Below are positions 1-9,805 of a stretch of DNA of 64,000 nt, piece by piece. Position 1 is the first letter of the stretch. Every line of letters starts with the position of its first letter. The notes below the pieces were generated by a model. That model did not search any database. It was given only the letters and a program-made list of their open reading frames with translations, and was not told the origin of the DNA. The translations under genes and the position numbers were made by a program. This stretch comes from MM2 sp035460165 (GTDB lineage: Bacteria; Pseudomonadota; Gammaproteobacteria; Burkholderiales; Methylophilaceae), in the NCBI GenBank assembly GCA_035460165.1, contig DATHWW010000024.1:124001-188000 (forward strand), written 5' to 3'.

Positions 1-420
1 TGGGAACTGTCGGCCGATCGGGCCAACGCGTCTCGCCGGGCATTGAATAGCGGCGGCATGAGCGAGGAAAAAGTCGCGCGGGTGGTCGGCCTTTCCTCGG
101 CGGTATTGTTCGACAAGACGAACCCGATCAATCCGATCAATCGCCGCATCAGCATTATCGTACTCAACAAGGAAACCGAAGACGCCATCCTGCACGATGA
201 AGGTAAACTCGACCAGACCACAGCCGAGGCAATGAAGTTATCGGAAACGGCAAAACCGGGACCTGCTGCTCCGACGCCTGTGGCCGCTCCCGCCGGCGTA
301 CCCGACATACGCCCCAGTATTCAGCCGATTCAACCCGCCGCCCAACCCAAAGTCTCCTCCTCCGCTACAGCCGCCGCAGCGGCAGCATCCGCAGCAGCTG
401 AGGCTGCCGCCAAGCGCTAA
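1..420 (+). CDS. motB: Flagellar motor protein MotB, C-terminal part (5' end outside window)
   Basis: Reading frame open from base 1 to a TAA at 418-420. It encodes about 139 residues: the end of an OmpA/MotB peptidoglycan-binding domain (WELSADRANASRRAL, then NRRISIIVL) followed by an Ala/Pro-rich tail of low complexity. MotB anchors the flagellar stator to peptidoglycan in the periplasm and works with MotA, which probably lies just upstream outside the window. The WELSxxRA and NRRI motifs are typical of MotB rather than of generic OmpA lipoproteins. The alanine-rich tail after about residue 85 is longer than in E. coli. The end overlaps the convergent rnhB stop by 4 nt. Confidence 0.85.
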   Translation, partial: WELSADRANASRRALNSGGMSEEKVARVVGLSSAVLFDKTNPINPINRRISIIVLNKETEDAILHDEGKLDQTTAEAMKLSETAKPGPAAPTPVAAPAGVPDIRPSIQPIQPAAQPKVSSSATAAAAAASAAAEAAAKR

Positions 421-992
421 TCCACTAACAATCGTCTGACCGGTGCGTAACTTCTGCGATGCACCGGGGATACCCCATGCAACTCGAGTAACGCCAAATG
501 CTCGGCTGTGGAATAGCCTTTGTGACGGGAAAATGCGTATTGCGGATGCTCCAGATCGAGGCGGCGCATTTCCGCATCCCGCGCCGTTTTGGCAAGTATG
601 GATGCTGCTCCGATGGCGAGGACGCTACTATCACCCTGGACTACCGCAGTTGCCGGATAAGCGATCTTGGGGCAATGCAGGCCGTCGACCAGCACCTGAT
701 GCGGCGCATGCGACAAGCCTTCCACCGCACGCTTCATTGCCAGCAGCGTTGCTTGCAGGATATTGATCCTGTCGATTTCTTCTACTGTCGCATAGGCTAC
801 ACACCAGGCGAGCGCGTTTAATTTGATGGCCTTGGCCAGAGCATCACGCTTCTTCTCCGACAGCGTTTTAGAATCGGCAATTCCATCGATAGGCTTTGCT
901 GGATTCAGAATAACCGCTGCCGCGTACACGGGACCCGCCAGAGGCCCCCTGCCCGCCTCGTCCACGCCACAGATATGAAGCAGCTGTTCCAT
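417..992 (-). CDS. rnhB: Ribonuclease HII
   Basis: 191 residues, normal length. RNase HII cuts the RNA strand of RNA-DNA hybrids and starts removal of single ribonucleotides from DNA. The N-terminal DEAGRGPLAGPV block carries catalytic D11 and E12. Further acidic residues sit at D103 (VLVDG) and D121 (QGDSS), giving the expected DEDD-type set. It is the last gene of the lpx cluster: its ATG overlaps the lpxB stop by one base, so translation is probably coupled. The order lpxA-lpxB-rnhB is the same as in E. coli. Confidence 0.95.
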   Translation of the reverse strand: MEQLLHICGVDEAGRGPLAGPVYAAAVILNPAKPIDGIADSKTLSEKKRDALAKAIKLNALAWCVAYATVEEIDRINILQATLLAMKRAVEGLSHAPHQVLVDGLHCPKIAYPATAVVQGDSSVLAIGAASILAKTARDAEMRRLDLEHPQYAFSRHKGYSTAEHLALLELHGVSPVHRRSYAPVRRLLVD

Positions 993-2128
993 CAGCGCAG
1001 CATGCCCAAGATCGCCTGCGCCGCTTTCTCTTCGGTGTTCTGACGCAGGGTATGGTGTATTTTCAGGAATTCGTCGCGGATTCCTTCTCGCTGCTCCTTG
1101 TCGCTCACGAGTTTCAAAACAACCTCCGTCAGTTTTTCGGGAGTCGCATCGTTTTGCAGCAACTCCGGTACTACTAATTTACCGGCAAGTATGTTGGGCA
1201 GGCCCACATACGGCAAGTAATTCATGTGACGCAGTATCTGCCAGCTCAAGGGCGACATGCGATAGGTAATCACCATGGGGCGCTTTAGCAGCGCAGCTTC
1301 CAGCGTGGCGGTGCCTGAAGCCACGATGACCGCATCCGCCGCCTCCATCGCCAGGTGAGAGTGCCCAAACAATATCGAGATCGGTAACCCATCGGCCTCA
1401 TGCTTGGCAATGGCCGCCTGAAATTTCCACCGTGTCTCTTTAGAAACCACGGGAACCAGGAAGTGCGCATTCGGCATTTGCTTTTGGATGCGCGCCGCCG
1501 TCCGCACGAAAAGGTCGGCCATATAGTCCAGTTCGCTTTGCCTGCTGCCCGGCAGCAACGCAATCACCAGCCTGTCCTTGGGCAGTTTCAGTTCTTGCTG
1601 CGCAGCAGCCTGGTCAGGCTCTAGCGGAAGTACGTCCGCAAGCGGATGACCGACATAGGTCACGGGCACGCCCGCTTTTTCGTATAACGGGACCTCGAAT
1701 GGGAACAATGCCAGAATCCGCGATGCTGAGCGTTTGATCTTGCCCATGCGGCCTTTGCGCCAAGCCCAGATGGAGGGGCTGACATAGTGGATCGTCTGGA
1801 TGCCCTGCGCCTTTAATTGTCGTTCCAACCCCAGATTGAAATCCGGAGCATCGATACCGATGAATAGATCGGGCGGGTTCTTCTTGAAGTGCGCCAATAA
1901 CTGACGACGAATACGCAGCAATCCGACCAGATGTTTCAGCACCTCGAAATAACCGCGTACCGCCAGCCTTTCAAGAGGAAACAGTGAAACAGCGCCTTCT
2001 GCCTGCATTTTCGGGCCGGCAATACCAATAAACTGAATGTCCGGACGTTGTTTTTTCAGCGCACGAATCAGATGACTGCCAAGCAGATCGCCGGATGCTT
2101 CGCCGGCCACAATTCCTATAACTGCCAT
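992..2128 (-). CDS. lpxB: Lipid-A-disaccharide synthase
   Basis: 378 residues, normal length. LpxB condenses UDP-2,3-diacylglucosamine with lipid X to form the lipid A disaccharide at the inner face of the cytoplasmic membrane. It has the N-terminal GEASGD motif (residues 9-14) and the LPGSRQSEL motif near residue 193, both hallmarks of this GT19 glycosyltransferase. It starts 5 nt after the lpxA stop, so it is part of the lpxD-fabZ-lpxA-lpxB block. Confidence 0.96.
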   Translation of the reverse strand: MAVIGIVAGEASGDLLGSHLIRALKKQRPDIQFIGIAGPKMQAEGAVSLFPLERLAVRGYFEVLKHLVGLLRIRRQLLAHFKKNPPDLFIGIDAPDFNLGLERQLKAQGIQTIHYVSPSIWAWRKGRMGKIKRSASRILALFPFEVPLYEKAGVPVTYVGHPLADVLPLEPDQAAAQQELKLPKDRLVIALLPGSRQSELDYMADLFVRTAARIQKQMPNAHFLVPVVSKETRWKFQAAIAKHEADGLPISILFGHSHLAMEAADAVIVASGTATLEAALLKRPMVITYRMSPLSWQILRHMNYLPYVGLPNILAGKLVVPELLQNDATPEKLTEVVLKLVSDKEQREGIRDEFLKIHHTLRQNTEEKAAQAILGMLR

Positions 2129-2133
2129 GAGAT

Positions 2134-2904
2134 TTAACGGACGATGCCGCGAGTGGAGGTTTCGAGAAACTCAAGCAGGACGCCAATTTCAGGGCATTCC
2201 TTACGCTGTTCGGCAAGCTGCGCCTTGGCTTCTTCGAGGGTAAAACCGGACTTGTACAGCGTCTTGTATGCGCGCTTGAGCTGCAACATGGCTTCAGGAG
2301 TAAAGCCGCGCCGTTTCAGGCCTTCGGAATTGATTCCGTGCGGCTTGGCATCGTAGCCCGCAGCGGTGACATACGGTGGAACATCCTTGAAAATGACCGA
2401 GCCTACCGCAGTGATGACGTGTGAACCGATCTGGCAGAACTGGTGAATAAGCGTGAAGCCCCCCAGGATCGCGTAATCGTGCACAATCACGTGGCCAGCC
2501 AATGAGGAGTTGTTCGCGAAAATCGTGTTGTTGCCGATCTGGCAATCGTGAGCGATATGGACGTATGCCATTACCCAATTGTTATTGCCGAGACGGGTCG
2601 CTCCCGCATCTTGTACCGTCCCGCGGTTAAACGTGCAGTATTCGCGGATTGTGTTGCCGTCGCCGATTTCGAGCGTGGTTGGTTCGCCTGCGTATTTCTT
2701 GTCTTGCGGCTCTTCGCCCAAGGAGCAGAAATGGAAAATACGGTTGTCGCGACCTATCGTGGTCGGCCCCTGGATCACTACATGGTTGCCGATCCGCGTG
2801 CCGCTACCGATGCGCACATTCGCGCCTATGATTGAATAGGCACCGATTTCCACATCGGACGCAATCTCGGCCTTGGGGTCGATAATCGCAGTTGAATGAA
2901 TCAC
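2134..2904 (-). CDS. lpxA: UDP-N-acetylglucosamine O-acyltransferase
   Basis: 256 residues from a GTG start. LpxA performs the first step of lipid A synthesis, moving a hydroxyacyl chain from ACP to UDP-GlcNAc. The protein is a left-handed beta-helix of hexapeptide repeats in its first two thirds (for example IGANVRIGSG) with the catalytic-region motif YVHIAHDCQIGNN, then an alpha-helical C-terminus. An ATG 21 nt upstream (2925) would lie inside fabZ. The GTG at 2904 overlaps the fabZ stop as GTGA, and the family normally begins MIHPTAII, so GTG is preferred. Confidence 0.93.
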   Translation of the reverse strand: MIHSTAIIDPKAEIASDVEIGAYSIIGANVRIGSGTRIGNHVVIQGPTTIGRDNRIFHFCSLGEEPQDKKYAGEPTTLEIGDGNTIREYCTFNRGTVQDAGATRLGNNNWVMAYVHIAHDCQIGNNTIFANNSSLAGHVIVHDYAILGGFTLIHQFCQIGSHVITAVGSVIFKDVPPYVTAAGYDAKPHGINSEGLKRRGFTPEAMLQLKRAYKTLYKSGFTLEEAKAQLAEQRKECPEIGVLLEFLETSTRGIVR

Positions 2905-3347
2905 TTGATGACCTTTAACGTGCAAAGCAACTCCGCTTCAGCCACGATTTCGTCGTTGACCAGCGCCTGGCCGGAGTACTTCCATATGCCACGCATAATA
3001 CGGTCGATCTTGACCTTGAGGATCAGTTGGTCACCCGGGGAAACGGGCTTTTTGAAGCGCACATTATCAATCCCGGCAAAATAATACACCGAGTCGTCGG
3101 ACGGCTTGCGGCCCATGGTCTTGAACGACAACACCGCTGCCGCCTGCGCCATGGCTTCGACGATCAGTACTCCAGGCATGACGGGGTGATAAGGGAAATG
3201 CCCCGGGAAAAACGGCTCGTTGATAGTCACGTTCTTGATCGCGACAATTTCTTTTTCCAACTCAAGCGAAACCACACGATCCAGCAGCAGGAATGGGTAA
3301 CGGTGAGGCAGATGTTCGAGTATCTCGTGGATTTCCATGCTGCTCAT
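2901..3347 (-). CDS. fabZ: 3-hydroxyacyl-ACP dehydratase FabZ
   Basis: 148 residues, hot-dog fold. FabZ dehydrates beta-hydroxyacyl-ACP in fatty acid elongation and competes with LpxA and LpxD for hydroxyacyl-ACP. The signature LPHRYPFLLLDRV is followed by the catalytic His in PGHFPYHPVMPGVL (H50) and Glu in VEAMAQ (E64). It overlaps lpxD by 4 nt upstream and lpxA by 4 nt downstream. This tight coupling keeps phospholipid and lipid A synthesis under common expression. Confidence 0.96.
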   Translation of the reverse strand: MSSMEIHEILEHLPHRYPFLLLDRVVSLELEKEIVAIKNVTINEPFFPGHFPYHPVMPGVLIVEAMAQAAAVLSFKTMGRKPSDDSVYYFAGIDNVRFKKPVSPGDQLILKVKIDRIMRGIWKYSGQALVNDEIVAEAELLCTLKVIK

Positions 3348-4384
3348 TTTTTTTCCTTCTTTAAGGCCTCAAGTTCATTTTCCATCCGAGCGATACGAGT
3401 CGCCATATCGTCCAGATGGCGCAGGTGCGCTGCCGTCTTCAGCCATTTATCATGCGGCTGGAAAGGCATGAGCGCGGTATAAGTATCCGCTTTGGCAAGC
3501 GAGCGCGTAATCATGCTGCCGGGGGAAATGGTCACCCCGTCGGCGATTTCAAGATGCCCCAGAATCATTGCCGCTCCGCCGACACGGCAATGGCGGCCAA
3601 TGCGGGCACTACCGGCGATACCGACACAACCGGCAATCACGCTATGCGCGCCAATGTGGCAATTGTGGCCGATCTGGATCAGGTTATCCAGCTTGACTCC
3701 CTCCTCGATCACGGTATCGTCCAACGCGCCGCGGTCGATGGAGGTGTTGGCGCCGATCTCGACGTCGTCGGCAATCATTACACGGCCAACCTGGGGGATT
3801 TTTACCCATCTACCGTCGGCTTCGGCGTAGCCGAAACCATCGGCACCGATGACAACGCCTGAACTCAATATGCAGTTTTTTCCCAACTCGCATCCAGCAT
3901 AAATGGTCACGTTGGCATGCAAGGAGGAGTTGTCGCCTATGCTCGCATGATCGCCAATGACCGAGCCGGGGCCGATAACCACGTTCTCACCGATACGCAC
4001 ATGACGACCGATATGGCAATGTGCCGCAATCGAAACCGATGCCGGAACGCTTGCAGTAGGATCGATAACCGCCGTTGCATGGATGCCGCGCTCCACAGCA
4101 ACGACCGGGTTAAGAAAGGATGAAACGCGGGCAAAGTAGGCGTAGGGATTTTCGGTGACGATGCGCGGCAAGGCTGTAGCATCACGCGCTTCATTGCCGA
4201 TGATAACCGCGGACGCCCCGGTTGTGGCCAGCAAGGCGCGATACTTGGTATCGGAAAGAAAGCTCAGATCGCCCGGTTTTGCACTCGCCAGCGAAGCCAT
4301 GCGGGAGACGGCCACCTCGCCGTCGCCCAATACCTCTCCACCCAGCTGCGCCGCGATTTCCCGCAGGGAATAGCTGACACGCAT
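3344..4384 (-). CDS. lpxD: UDP-3-O-(3-hydroxyacyl)glucosamine N-acyltransferase
   Basis: 346 residues, normal for LpxD, which adds the N-linked acyl chain in the third step of lipid A synthesis. The N-terminal uridine-binding domain (about residues 1-100) is followed by a long run of hexapeptide repeats and a C-terminal helix rich in charge (ending LEALKKEKK). The catalytic His lies in IQIGHNCHIG. It sits between skp and fabZ, in the canonical bamA-skp-lpxD-fabZ order. Confidence 0.96.
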   Translation of the reverse strand: MRVSYSLREIAAQLGGEVLGDGEVAVSRMASLASAKPGDLSFLSDTKYRALLATTGASAVIIGNEARDATALPRIVTENPYAYFARVSSFLNPVVAVERGIHATAVIDPTASVPASVSIAAHCHIGRHVRIGENVVIGPGSVIGDHASIGDNSSLHANVTIYAGCELGKNCILSSGVVIGADGFGYAEADGRWVKIPQVGRVMIADDVEIGANTSIDRGALDDTVIEEGVKLDNLIQIGHNCHIGAHSVIAGCVGIAGSARIGRHCRVGGAAMILGHLEIADGVTISPGSMITRSLAKADTYTALMPFQPHDKWLKTAAHLRHLDDMATRIARMENELEALKKEKK

Positions 4385-4396
4385 GTTAAGTACGAA

Positions 4397-4900
4397 TTAC
4401 TTCTTGCCGAGCGATTTGAGAACCTTGTCGGTGATATCGACCTTTTTGCTGGCGAACGCGACACCGCTGTAAACCACAAGATCATACCCTTCGGCTTCAG
4501 CCACTGAGGTAACCGCCTTGTTGATGCGATCCTGCAATACGGAAAGCTCTTCGTTCTTGCGCAGGTTAATGTCTTCACGCAGTTCGCGCTGCTTGCGCTG
4601 GAATTCAAGCTTGTTGTTCGCAACATCGCGCTCCTTGTTGCGACGTTCGGTTTCGGACATGGTGAGACCGTCCTTGTCCAGAGATGCTTCCTGGTCGCGG
4701 ATCTGTTTTTGCATGCGCTCCAGTTCCTGGGTACGCGGGCTGAATTCGCGCTCCAGCTTTTTTCCACTCTCGGAGGTTTGGGGCGCTTCCTGCAAGATCT
4801 TGTCAACCTGCACGTAACCCACTTTCAACTCGGCAGCCGATACCGCGATCGCAGACAGCGACAAGCTGGCAACCAATAAGAACTTCATCATTTTATTCAA
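4397..4900 (-). CDS. skp: Periplasmic chaperone Skp/OmpH family
   Basis: About 167 residues. Skp is a trimeric periplasmic holdase that escorts unfolded outer-membrane proteins to the BAM complex, whose core gene bamA is directly upstream. It has a signal peptide (KFLLVASLSLSAIAVSAAE), then the family start LKVGYVQVDKILQEAP, then a long charged coiled coil. Start choice: a TTG at 4900 lies about 4 nt after GGAGAG, the only good ribosome binding site. ATG codons at 4891 and 4888 are alternatives with a longer spacer. A longer open frame runs upstream into bamA but has no signal-peptide logic. Confidence 0.9.
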   Translation of the reverse strand: MNKMMKFLLVASLSLSAIAVSAAELKVGYVQVDKILQEAPQTSESGKKLEREFSPRTQELERMQKQIRDQEASLDKDGLTMSETERRNKERDVANNKLEFQRKQRELREDINLRKNEELSVLQDRINKAVTSVAEAEGYDLVVYSGVAFASKKVDITDKVLKSLGKK

Positions 4901-4929
4901 TTGACTCTCCTGACTTTCATTCTGTTTCG

Positions 4930-7254
4930 TTAAAACTGCGAACCCAACTGGAATTGCAACACTTCTGTCTTGTCGCCATCCTGTTCGTTCAATGGCTTGG
5001 CCAGCACGAGCTTGATCGGACCGAACGGAGAATACCAGCTTACGCCGACACCCGTTGAGTAACGAAGGCAATCGCTTGCGCCATCGCAATTGCCCTCGAT
5101 ATCGGTGCTGCCACTCTGCCCCCAGACCGAGCCTGCGTCGAGAAACGCACTCAAGCGGAACTGCTTGGAATCTTTGACAAACGGAACCGGGAAAAACAGC
5201 TCGGCATTGGCAACAACCCGCTTGGTACCGCCTACGGCGAAATCGTCGCCCGAGGAAGAGTCGATATCTCGCGGGCCAATCGCACTGGTTTCATAACCAC
5301 GCACCGAGTTCACACCGCCAGCATAGAAACTCTTGAAGAACGGAAAGTCCTGGCTGCCATAGCTGGCGCCATAACCCAGTTCACCGTTCAGCATCAGCGT
5401 CACATTCTTGGTAACGTCCTTGTACCAGGTATGCTGGTAATTGATCTTGTAGTACTCCTGGTCCAGCCCTGGCAATCCCACCTCGCCCGTCAGCTTTTGC
5501 AGAACGCCTTTATTCGGGAAAAGAATGTTATCGCGAGTGTCGTGCACCCAGCCAGAATCGAGACGAAGTGTAGTATTGTCGCAACCCGATGTACTGTCGC
5601 AATAATCCTTGTAACGATCCGGGCTGTCCGATTCAAGGTCGATGCTGGTGTAGTCCAGCGTCAGGCCCATGCTGAACGTATCTTTCTCATTTAGCGGGAC
5701 GCCGAAACGTATACCTGCACCGTAAGAGGCAGTGCTGTAGCTACCAACATCTAGCGAACTTGAGTCCACATCCTTGCGGTAAAGGTCAAAGCCGCGGCTG
5801 ACGCCATCCGGCGTGAAATATGGATCGGTATAGGACAGCGAGTAAGTTGTGTTGACCTTGCCGGTATTCACCTGCGCGCTCACTCGGTTGCCGGTACCGA
5901 GGAAGTTGGCCTGGTTCACGGTCACGCCGAACACCACGCCTTCAGAACTGGACAGACCGGCACCGAACATCACGCTGCCGGTGGATTTTTCGGTCACATC
6001 AAGATTGACATCCACCTGATCCGCCGTACCTGGCACCGCCGGCGTTTCGATATTCACTTCCTCGAAATAATTCAGGCGCTCCAGACGCTGCTTGGAGCGG
6101 TTGATCTTGTCTGCGGCATACCAGCCGGACTCCAGCTGGCGCATTTCGCGGCGCAGAACTTCGTCACGAGTACGAGTATTGCCGGTGAGGTTGATGCGAC
6201 GAACGTACACGCGGCGACCCGGATCGACAAAGAAGGTGAAGGCAACCGTGTGCTTTTCCTTATCCACCTCGGGTACGGCATTGACGTTGGCAAACGCGTA
6301 GCCGTCATTCCCCAGGCGATCGCCAATAGCCTTGCTGGATGAGGTGAGTTTCTCGCGATTGAACATTTCCCCGGGTTGTATGGTGATCAGCGTGCGCAGT
6401 TCGTCTTCCGGCACCAGCATTTCGCCTGCCATTTTGACATCGGTGACCGTGTACTTCTCGCCTTCGCTGATATTGACCGTGATGTAGATATCGCGCTTAT
6501 CCGGCGTAATGGAAACTTGTGTGGACTCGATATTGAATTCGAGGTAGCCCTGGTTCATGTAAAAAGAACGCAAGGCTTCCAGATCGGCTGTCAGACGTTG
6601 CTTGGAGTACTGGTCGTCCTTGGTCCACCAACTCATCCAATTAGGCGTGGTCAGCGTGAACTGCTCCAGCAGTTCGCTGTCGTTGAACACCTGATTGCCG
6701 ACGACGTTGATCGCGCGAATCTTGGAAACCGCGCCCTCTTCGATATCGAAGCGCACCGCAACGCGGTTGCGCTCCAGCGGATTAACCACCGCCTTGACGG
6801 TCGCGCCGTACTTGCCCTGACTCAGGTATTGGCGCTTGATTTCCTGCTCGGCCTTATCCAGCATGGAGCGATCGAAAATCATGCCTTCCGACAGGCCGAT
6901 CTGCTTCAGGCCTTCTTTCATCTTGTCGCTGGGGAAAGCCTTGTTGCCGGTGAACTCGATTTGGGCAATGGCTGGGCGCTCTTGTACTGTTACCACCAGC
7001 ACACCGCCTTCTTGCTCCAGCCGCACATCCTTAAAGAAACCTGTGCCATACAAGGCCTTGATGGCTTGTGCAGCACGCTGGTCGTCTATGGTTTCACCGA
7101 CTTTGACCGGCAGGTAGTTGAACACCGTACCGGCTTCGGTACGTTGGATGCCTTCAACCCGGATATCCTTGACTACGAATGGTTCCATTGCGGAAGAGGA
7201 TGTTGCGTACAACCCGAGAACCAGTAACGGGATATGCCGGAGCTTGAGCTTCAT
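4930..7254 (-). CDS. bamA: Outer membrane protein assembly factor BamA
   Basis: 774 residues. BamA is the Omp85-family barrel that inserts beta-barrel proteins into the outer membrane. A signal peptide (about residues 1-22, ending SSSA) precedes five POTRA repeats (FVVKDIRVEGIQR begins the first) and a C-terminal 16-stranded barrel that ends in Phe (LQFQLGSQF). The conserved VRGYE motif of the barrel lid loop is present in GGVNSVRGYETSAIGPRD. It lies between rseP and skp, the canonical place. Confidence 0.97.
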   Translation of the reverse strand: MKLKLRHIPLLVLGLYATSSSAMEPFVVKDIRVEGIQRTEAGTVFNYLPVKVGETIDDQRAAQAIKALYGTGFFKDVRLEQEGGVLVVTVQERPAIAQIEFTGNKAFPSDKMKEGLKQIGLSEGMIFDRSMLDKAEQEIKRQYLSQGKYGATVKAVVNPLERNRVAVRFDIEEGAVSKIRAINVVGNQVFNDSELLEQFTLTTPNWMSWWTKDDQYSKQRLTADLEALRSFYMNQGYLEFNIESTQVSITPDKRDIYITVNISEGEKYTVTDVKMAGEMLVPEDELRTLITIQPGEMFNREKLTSSSKAIGDRLGNDGYAFANVNAVPEVDKEKHTVAFTFFVDPGRRVYVRRINLTGNTRTRDEVLRREMRQLESGWYAADKINRSKQRLERLNYFEEVNIETPAVPGTADQVDVNLDVTEKSTGSVMFGAGLSSSEGVVFGVTVNQANFLGTGNRVSAQVNTGKVNTTYSLSYTDPYFTPDGVSRGFDLYRKDVDSSSLDVGSYSTASYGAGIRFGVPLNEKDTFSMGLTLDYTSIDLESDSPDRYKDYCDSTSGCDNTTLRLDSGWVHDTRDNILFPNKGVLQKLTGEVGLPGLDQEYYKINYQHTWYKDVTKNVTLMLNGELGYGASYGSQDFPFFKSFYAGGVNSVRGYETSAIGPRDIDSSSGDDFAVGGTKRVVANAELFFPVPFVKDSKQFRLSAFLDAGSVWGQSGSTDIEGNCDGASDCLRYSTGVGVSWYSPFGPIKLVLAKPLNEQDGDKTEVLQFQLGSQF

Positions 7255-7262
7255 TAGTGGGT

Positions 7263-8618
7263 TCAGCCTGTGATGAGTCGGTTGATATCGTTATATAAGG
7301 CGCATGCCATCAGCAATCCCAGCAGCGCGAATCCTATTTTCTGCCCGATTTCCATGGCACGTTCTGAAACGGGACTACCCTTCAGAAATTCGACCATATA
7401 ATACATTAAATGCCCGCCGTCCAAAACCGGAATGGGAAGCAAATTCAGCACTCCCAGGCTGATGCTGACCAACGCCAGAAAGGTTAGGAATGCCTTCCAG
7501 CCGATCTGTGCGCTTTGTCCCGCATAACTCGCGATAGTGACCGGGCCACTCACACCTTTCCATGAAACCACGCCCGTCAACATATTGCCCAGCATCTTGA
7601 GGCTGAAGACGGAGGTATCCCATGTTTTGCCGATCGCGTGCGTCAACGCGGGCAACGGCGCGTATCGGACCTCAACCAGCAGCTTGTCCAGCTCGTGCTG
7701 CTCCATTCGATAAGCTGCGCCAATACGGCCAATCGTTTTGCCACCTTCCTGGATTGCATCTGGGGTGATTGACAACGCAGTTTCCTGACCTTCGCGCTTC
7801 ACCGTGACGCGCAAAGCGCGGTCCGGATTCTCGCGCACCAAGCTGACAAACGCTTCCCACTCGGAAATGGGGGAACCGTTCACCGAAATGACTTGATCGC
7901 CGACCTTGAGTCCGCCTCGCTGTGCAGCGCCGTCTGCGACAATTTCTCCCACCCGCGCAGGCATTGCCGGTTGATAGGGAGTCAGACCCAACTGTTCGAG
8001 AACGTCCCGCTCGGGATCATCATGTGCGAGACCAGAAAGATCCAAGCGATGGAGGTGGGTTTCATTGGTACCGCTGGTCGCTTCGATTTCAACGCTGGAC
8101 GACCGCATCGATTGCTGCAGTATCAGCCACCGCACATCCTGCCAGGACTCGACCGGATCATCGTCGATTTTGCGTACGATTTCACCGGGTTTCATGCTCG
8201 CATGCGCGGCGGCACTGTCAGCGGGAACATCGCCGATGATCGGTTTCAATCCCGCCACTCCGCTCATAAAAAGCACCCAGTAAAGTGCAATCGCCAACAG
8301 CAAATTCGCCAGCGGCCCAGCCACAACGATGGCCATCCGCTTCCAGACCGGCTGACGATTAAAAGCACGCGGCAGCTCTTCCTCCGCTACAGGAGCTTCG
8401 CGTTCATCCAGCATGCGAACATAGCCGCCCAAGGGGAAAACAGCCAGGATAAATTCGGTACCATCGCGCCCAAACGGTCGTTTATAAAGTGCGCGCCCGA
8501 AGCCGATGGAGAATTGCAGAACCTTGACACCGCAAAGCCTGGCAACCAGGTAATGACCGTATTCGTGTATGGTGATCAATACACCCAGCGTAAGCAGGAA
8601 TGCAAACAGCGTCAGCAT
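7263..8618 (-). CDS. rseP: RIP metalloprotease RseP (site-2 protease)
   Basis: 451 residues. RseP is an inner-membrane zinc protease that cleaves anti-sigma factors such as RseA and clears signal peptides. The zinc site HEYGH (H18, E19, H22) is in the first membrane helix and the third ligand lies in PVLDGGH near residue 400. Two PDZ domains fill the periplasmic middle section (about 110-310); the second carries GLKVGDQVISVNG. HEYGH replaces the commoner HEFGH, a conservative change. It is adjacent to bamA, in keeping with its role in envelope stress. Confidence 0.96.
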   Translation of the reverse strand: MLTLFAFLLTLGVLITIHEYGHYLVARLCGVKVLQFSIGFGRALYKRPFGRDGTEFILAVFPLGGYVRMLDEREAPVAEEELPRAFNRQPVWKRMAIVVAGPLANLLLAIALYWVLFMSGVAGLKPIIGDVPADSAAAHASMKPGEIVRKIDDDPVESWQDVRWLILQQSMRSSSVEIEATSGTNETHLHRLDLSGLAHDDPERDVLEQLGLTPYQPAMPARVGEIVADGAAQRGGLKVGDQVISVNGSPISEWEAFVSLVRENPDRALRVTVKREGQETALSITPDAIQEGGKTIGRIGAAYRMEQHELDKLLVEVRYAPLPALTHAIGKTWDTSVFSLKMLGNMLTGVVSWKGVSGPVTIASYAGQSAQIGWKAFLTFLALVSISLGVLNLLPIPVLDGGHLMYYMVEFLKGSPVSERAMEIGQKIGFALLGLLMACALYNDINRLITG

Positions 8619-9805
8619 CAGACGCAGGCCTCAATCCAGGACCCGGCAACCTGACGCGCCTCTTGATCAACGGCGATCAGGTCTTCCAGTTGCAGCACGG
8701 GGCCGACGGATACCGAACCAAGCGTGTCTTCGATCAGGCGGGGAATATCCATGAAAGCGATCTTGTTGGCGAGGAACGCCTGAACGGCGACTTCGTTGGC
8801 CGCATTCAGGATAGCCGGCGCCGTATCGCCACGCTGCAGCGCTTCGAACGCCAATCGCAAGCATGGGAATCGTGCGGTGTCCGGCGCCTCGAAGTCCAAC
8901 CTGGCGACCTTGAACAGATCCAGTGCTCCTACGCCGCTGGCTATGCGTTCGGGATAGCCGAGCGCATAAGCGATGGGGGTACGCATATCCGGATTGCCAA
9001 GCTGCGCCAGCACCGAGCCGTCTATATATTCCACCATGGAGTGAATCACGCTTTGCGGATGAATCACCACCTCGATTTTTTCAGGTGTCGCCGCAAACAA
9101 CCAGTGCGCCTCAATGACCTCCAAGCCTTTGTTCATCAGCGTGGAGGAATCGATGGTGATCTTGGGCCCCATCACCCAGTTCGGATGATTCAACGCCTGT
9201 GCTGGCGTTACGCGTGACAGTTCATCTAGCGTCGCCTTGCGAAAAGGACCGCCGGAAGCGGTCAATAAAATCTTGCTGACGCCAACAGCCTCCAGCCCAC
9301 CGGATGCGTTTGCGGGCATCACCTGGAAAATCGCATTATGCTCGCTGTCGATGGGCAGCAGGGTTGCGCCGCCGGTGCGCACGGCATCCATGAATAAGCG
9401 GCCTGACATTACCAGCGTTTCTTTATTCGCCAGCAGCACTCTTTTCCCGGCGCGCGCCGCGGCAAGCGCCGGACGCAAACCGGCCGCGCCGACGATTGCC
9501 GCCATCACAGCATCGACCTCGGGCAAGGAGGAAACACGTTCCAGCGCTTCCGGGCCGCACAGAACTTCAGTCGCCAGACCCTCCTTGCGCAATTGTCCTT
9601 GTAATATTTCTGCCGCATCGGCATCCAGGACAACCGCATAAACGGGATTGAAATTACGGCATTGTTCCAGCAATGGCTCGATACGCGAGTTCGCCGTCAA
9701 GGCATAAGCACGAAAACGCTGGGGGTGGCGCGCGATCACATCCAGGGTATTGACGCCGATGGTGCCGGTCGAGCCGAGAATGGTGATGTTCTGTATCTTG
9801 GTCAT
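8618..9805 (-). CDS. dxr: 1-deoxy-D-xylulose 5-phosphate reductoisomerase
   Basis: 395 residues. It converts DXP to 2-C-methylerythritol 4-phosphate with NADPH, the committed step of the non-mevalonate isoprenoid pathway. The N-terminal nucleotide motif GSTGTIG is at residues 11-17. The metal and substrate site appears as PIDSEHNAIFQ and TASGGPFR, with MNKGLEVIEAHWLF further on. Isoprenoids made here feed UppS next door and the HpnCDE enzymes at 21-24 kb. The end overlaps the rseP start by one base. Confidence 0.97.
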   Translation of the reverse strand: MTKIQNITILGSTGTIGVNTLDVIARHPQRFRAYALTANSRIEPLLEQCRNFNPVYAVVLDADAAEILQGQLRKEGLATEVLCGPEALERVSSLPEVDAVMAAIVGAAGLRPALAAARAGKRVLLANKETLVMSGRLFMDAVRTGGATLLPIDSEHNAIFQVMPANASGGLEAVGVSKILLTASGGPFRKATLDELSRVTPAQALNHPNWVMGPKITIDSSTLMNKGLEVIEAHWLFAATPEKIEVVIHPQSVIHSMVEYIDGSVLAQLGNPDMRTPIAYALGYPERIASGVGALDLFKVARLDFEAPDTARFPCLRLAFEALQRGDTAPAILNAANEVAVQAFLANKIAFMDIPRLIEDTLGSVSVGPVLQLEDLIAVDQEARQVAGSWIEACV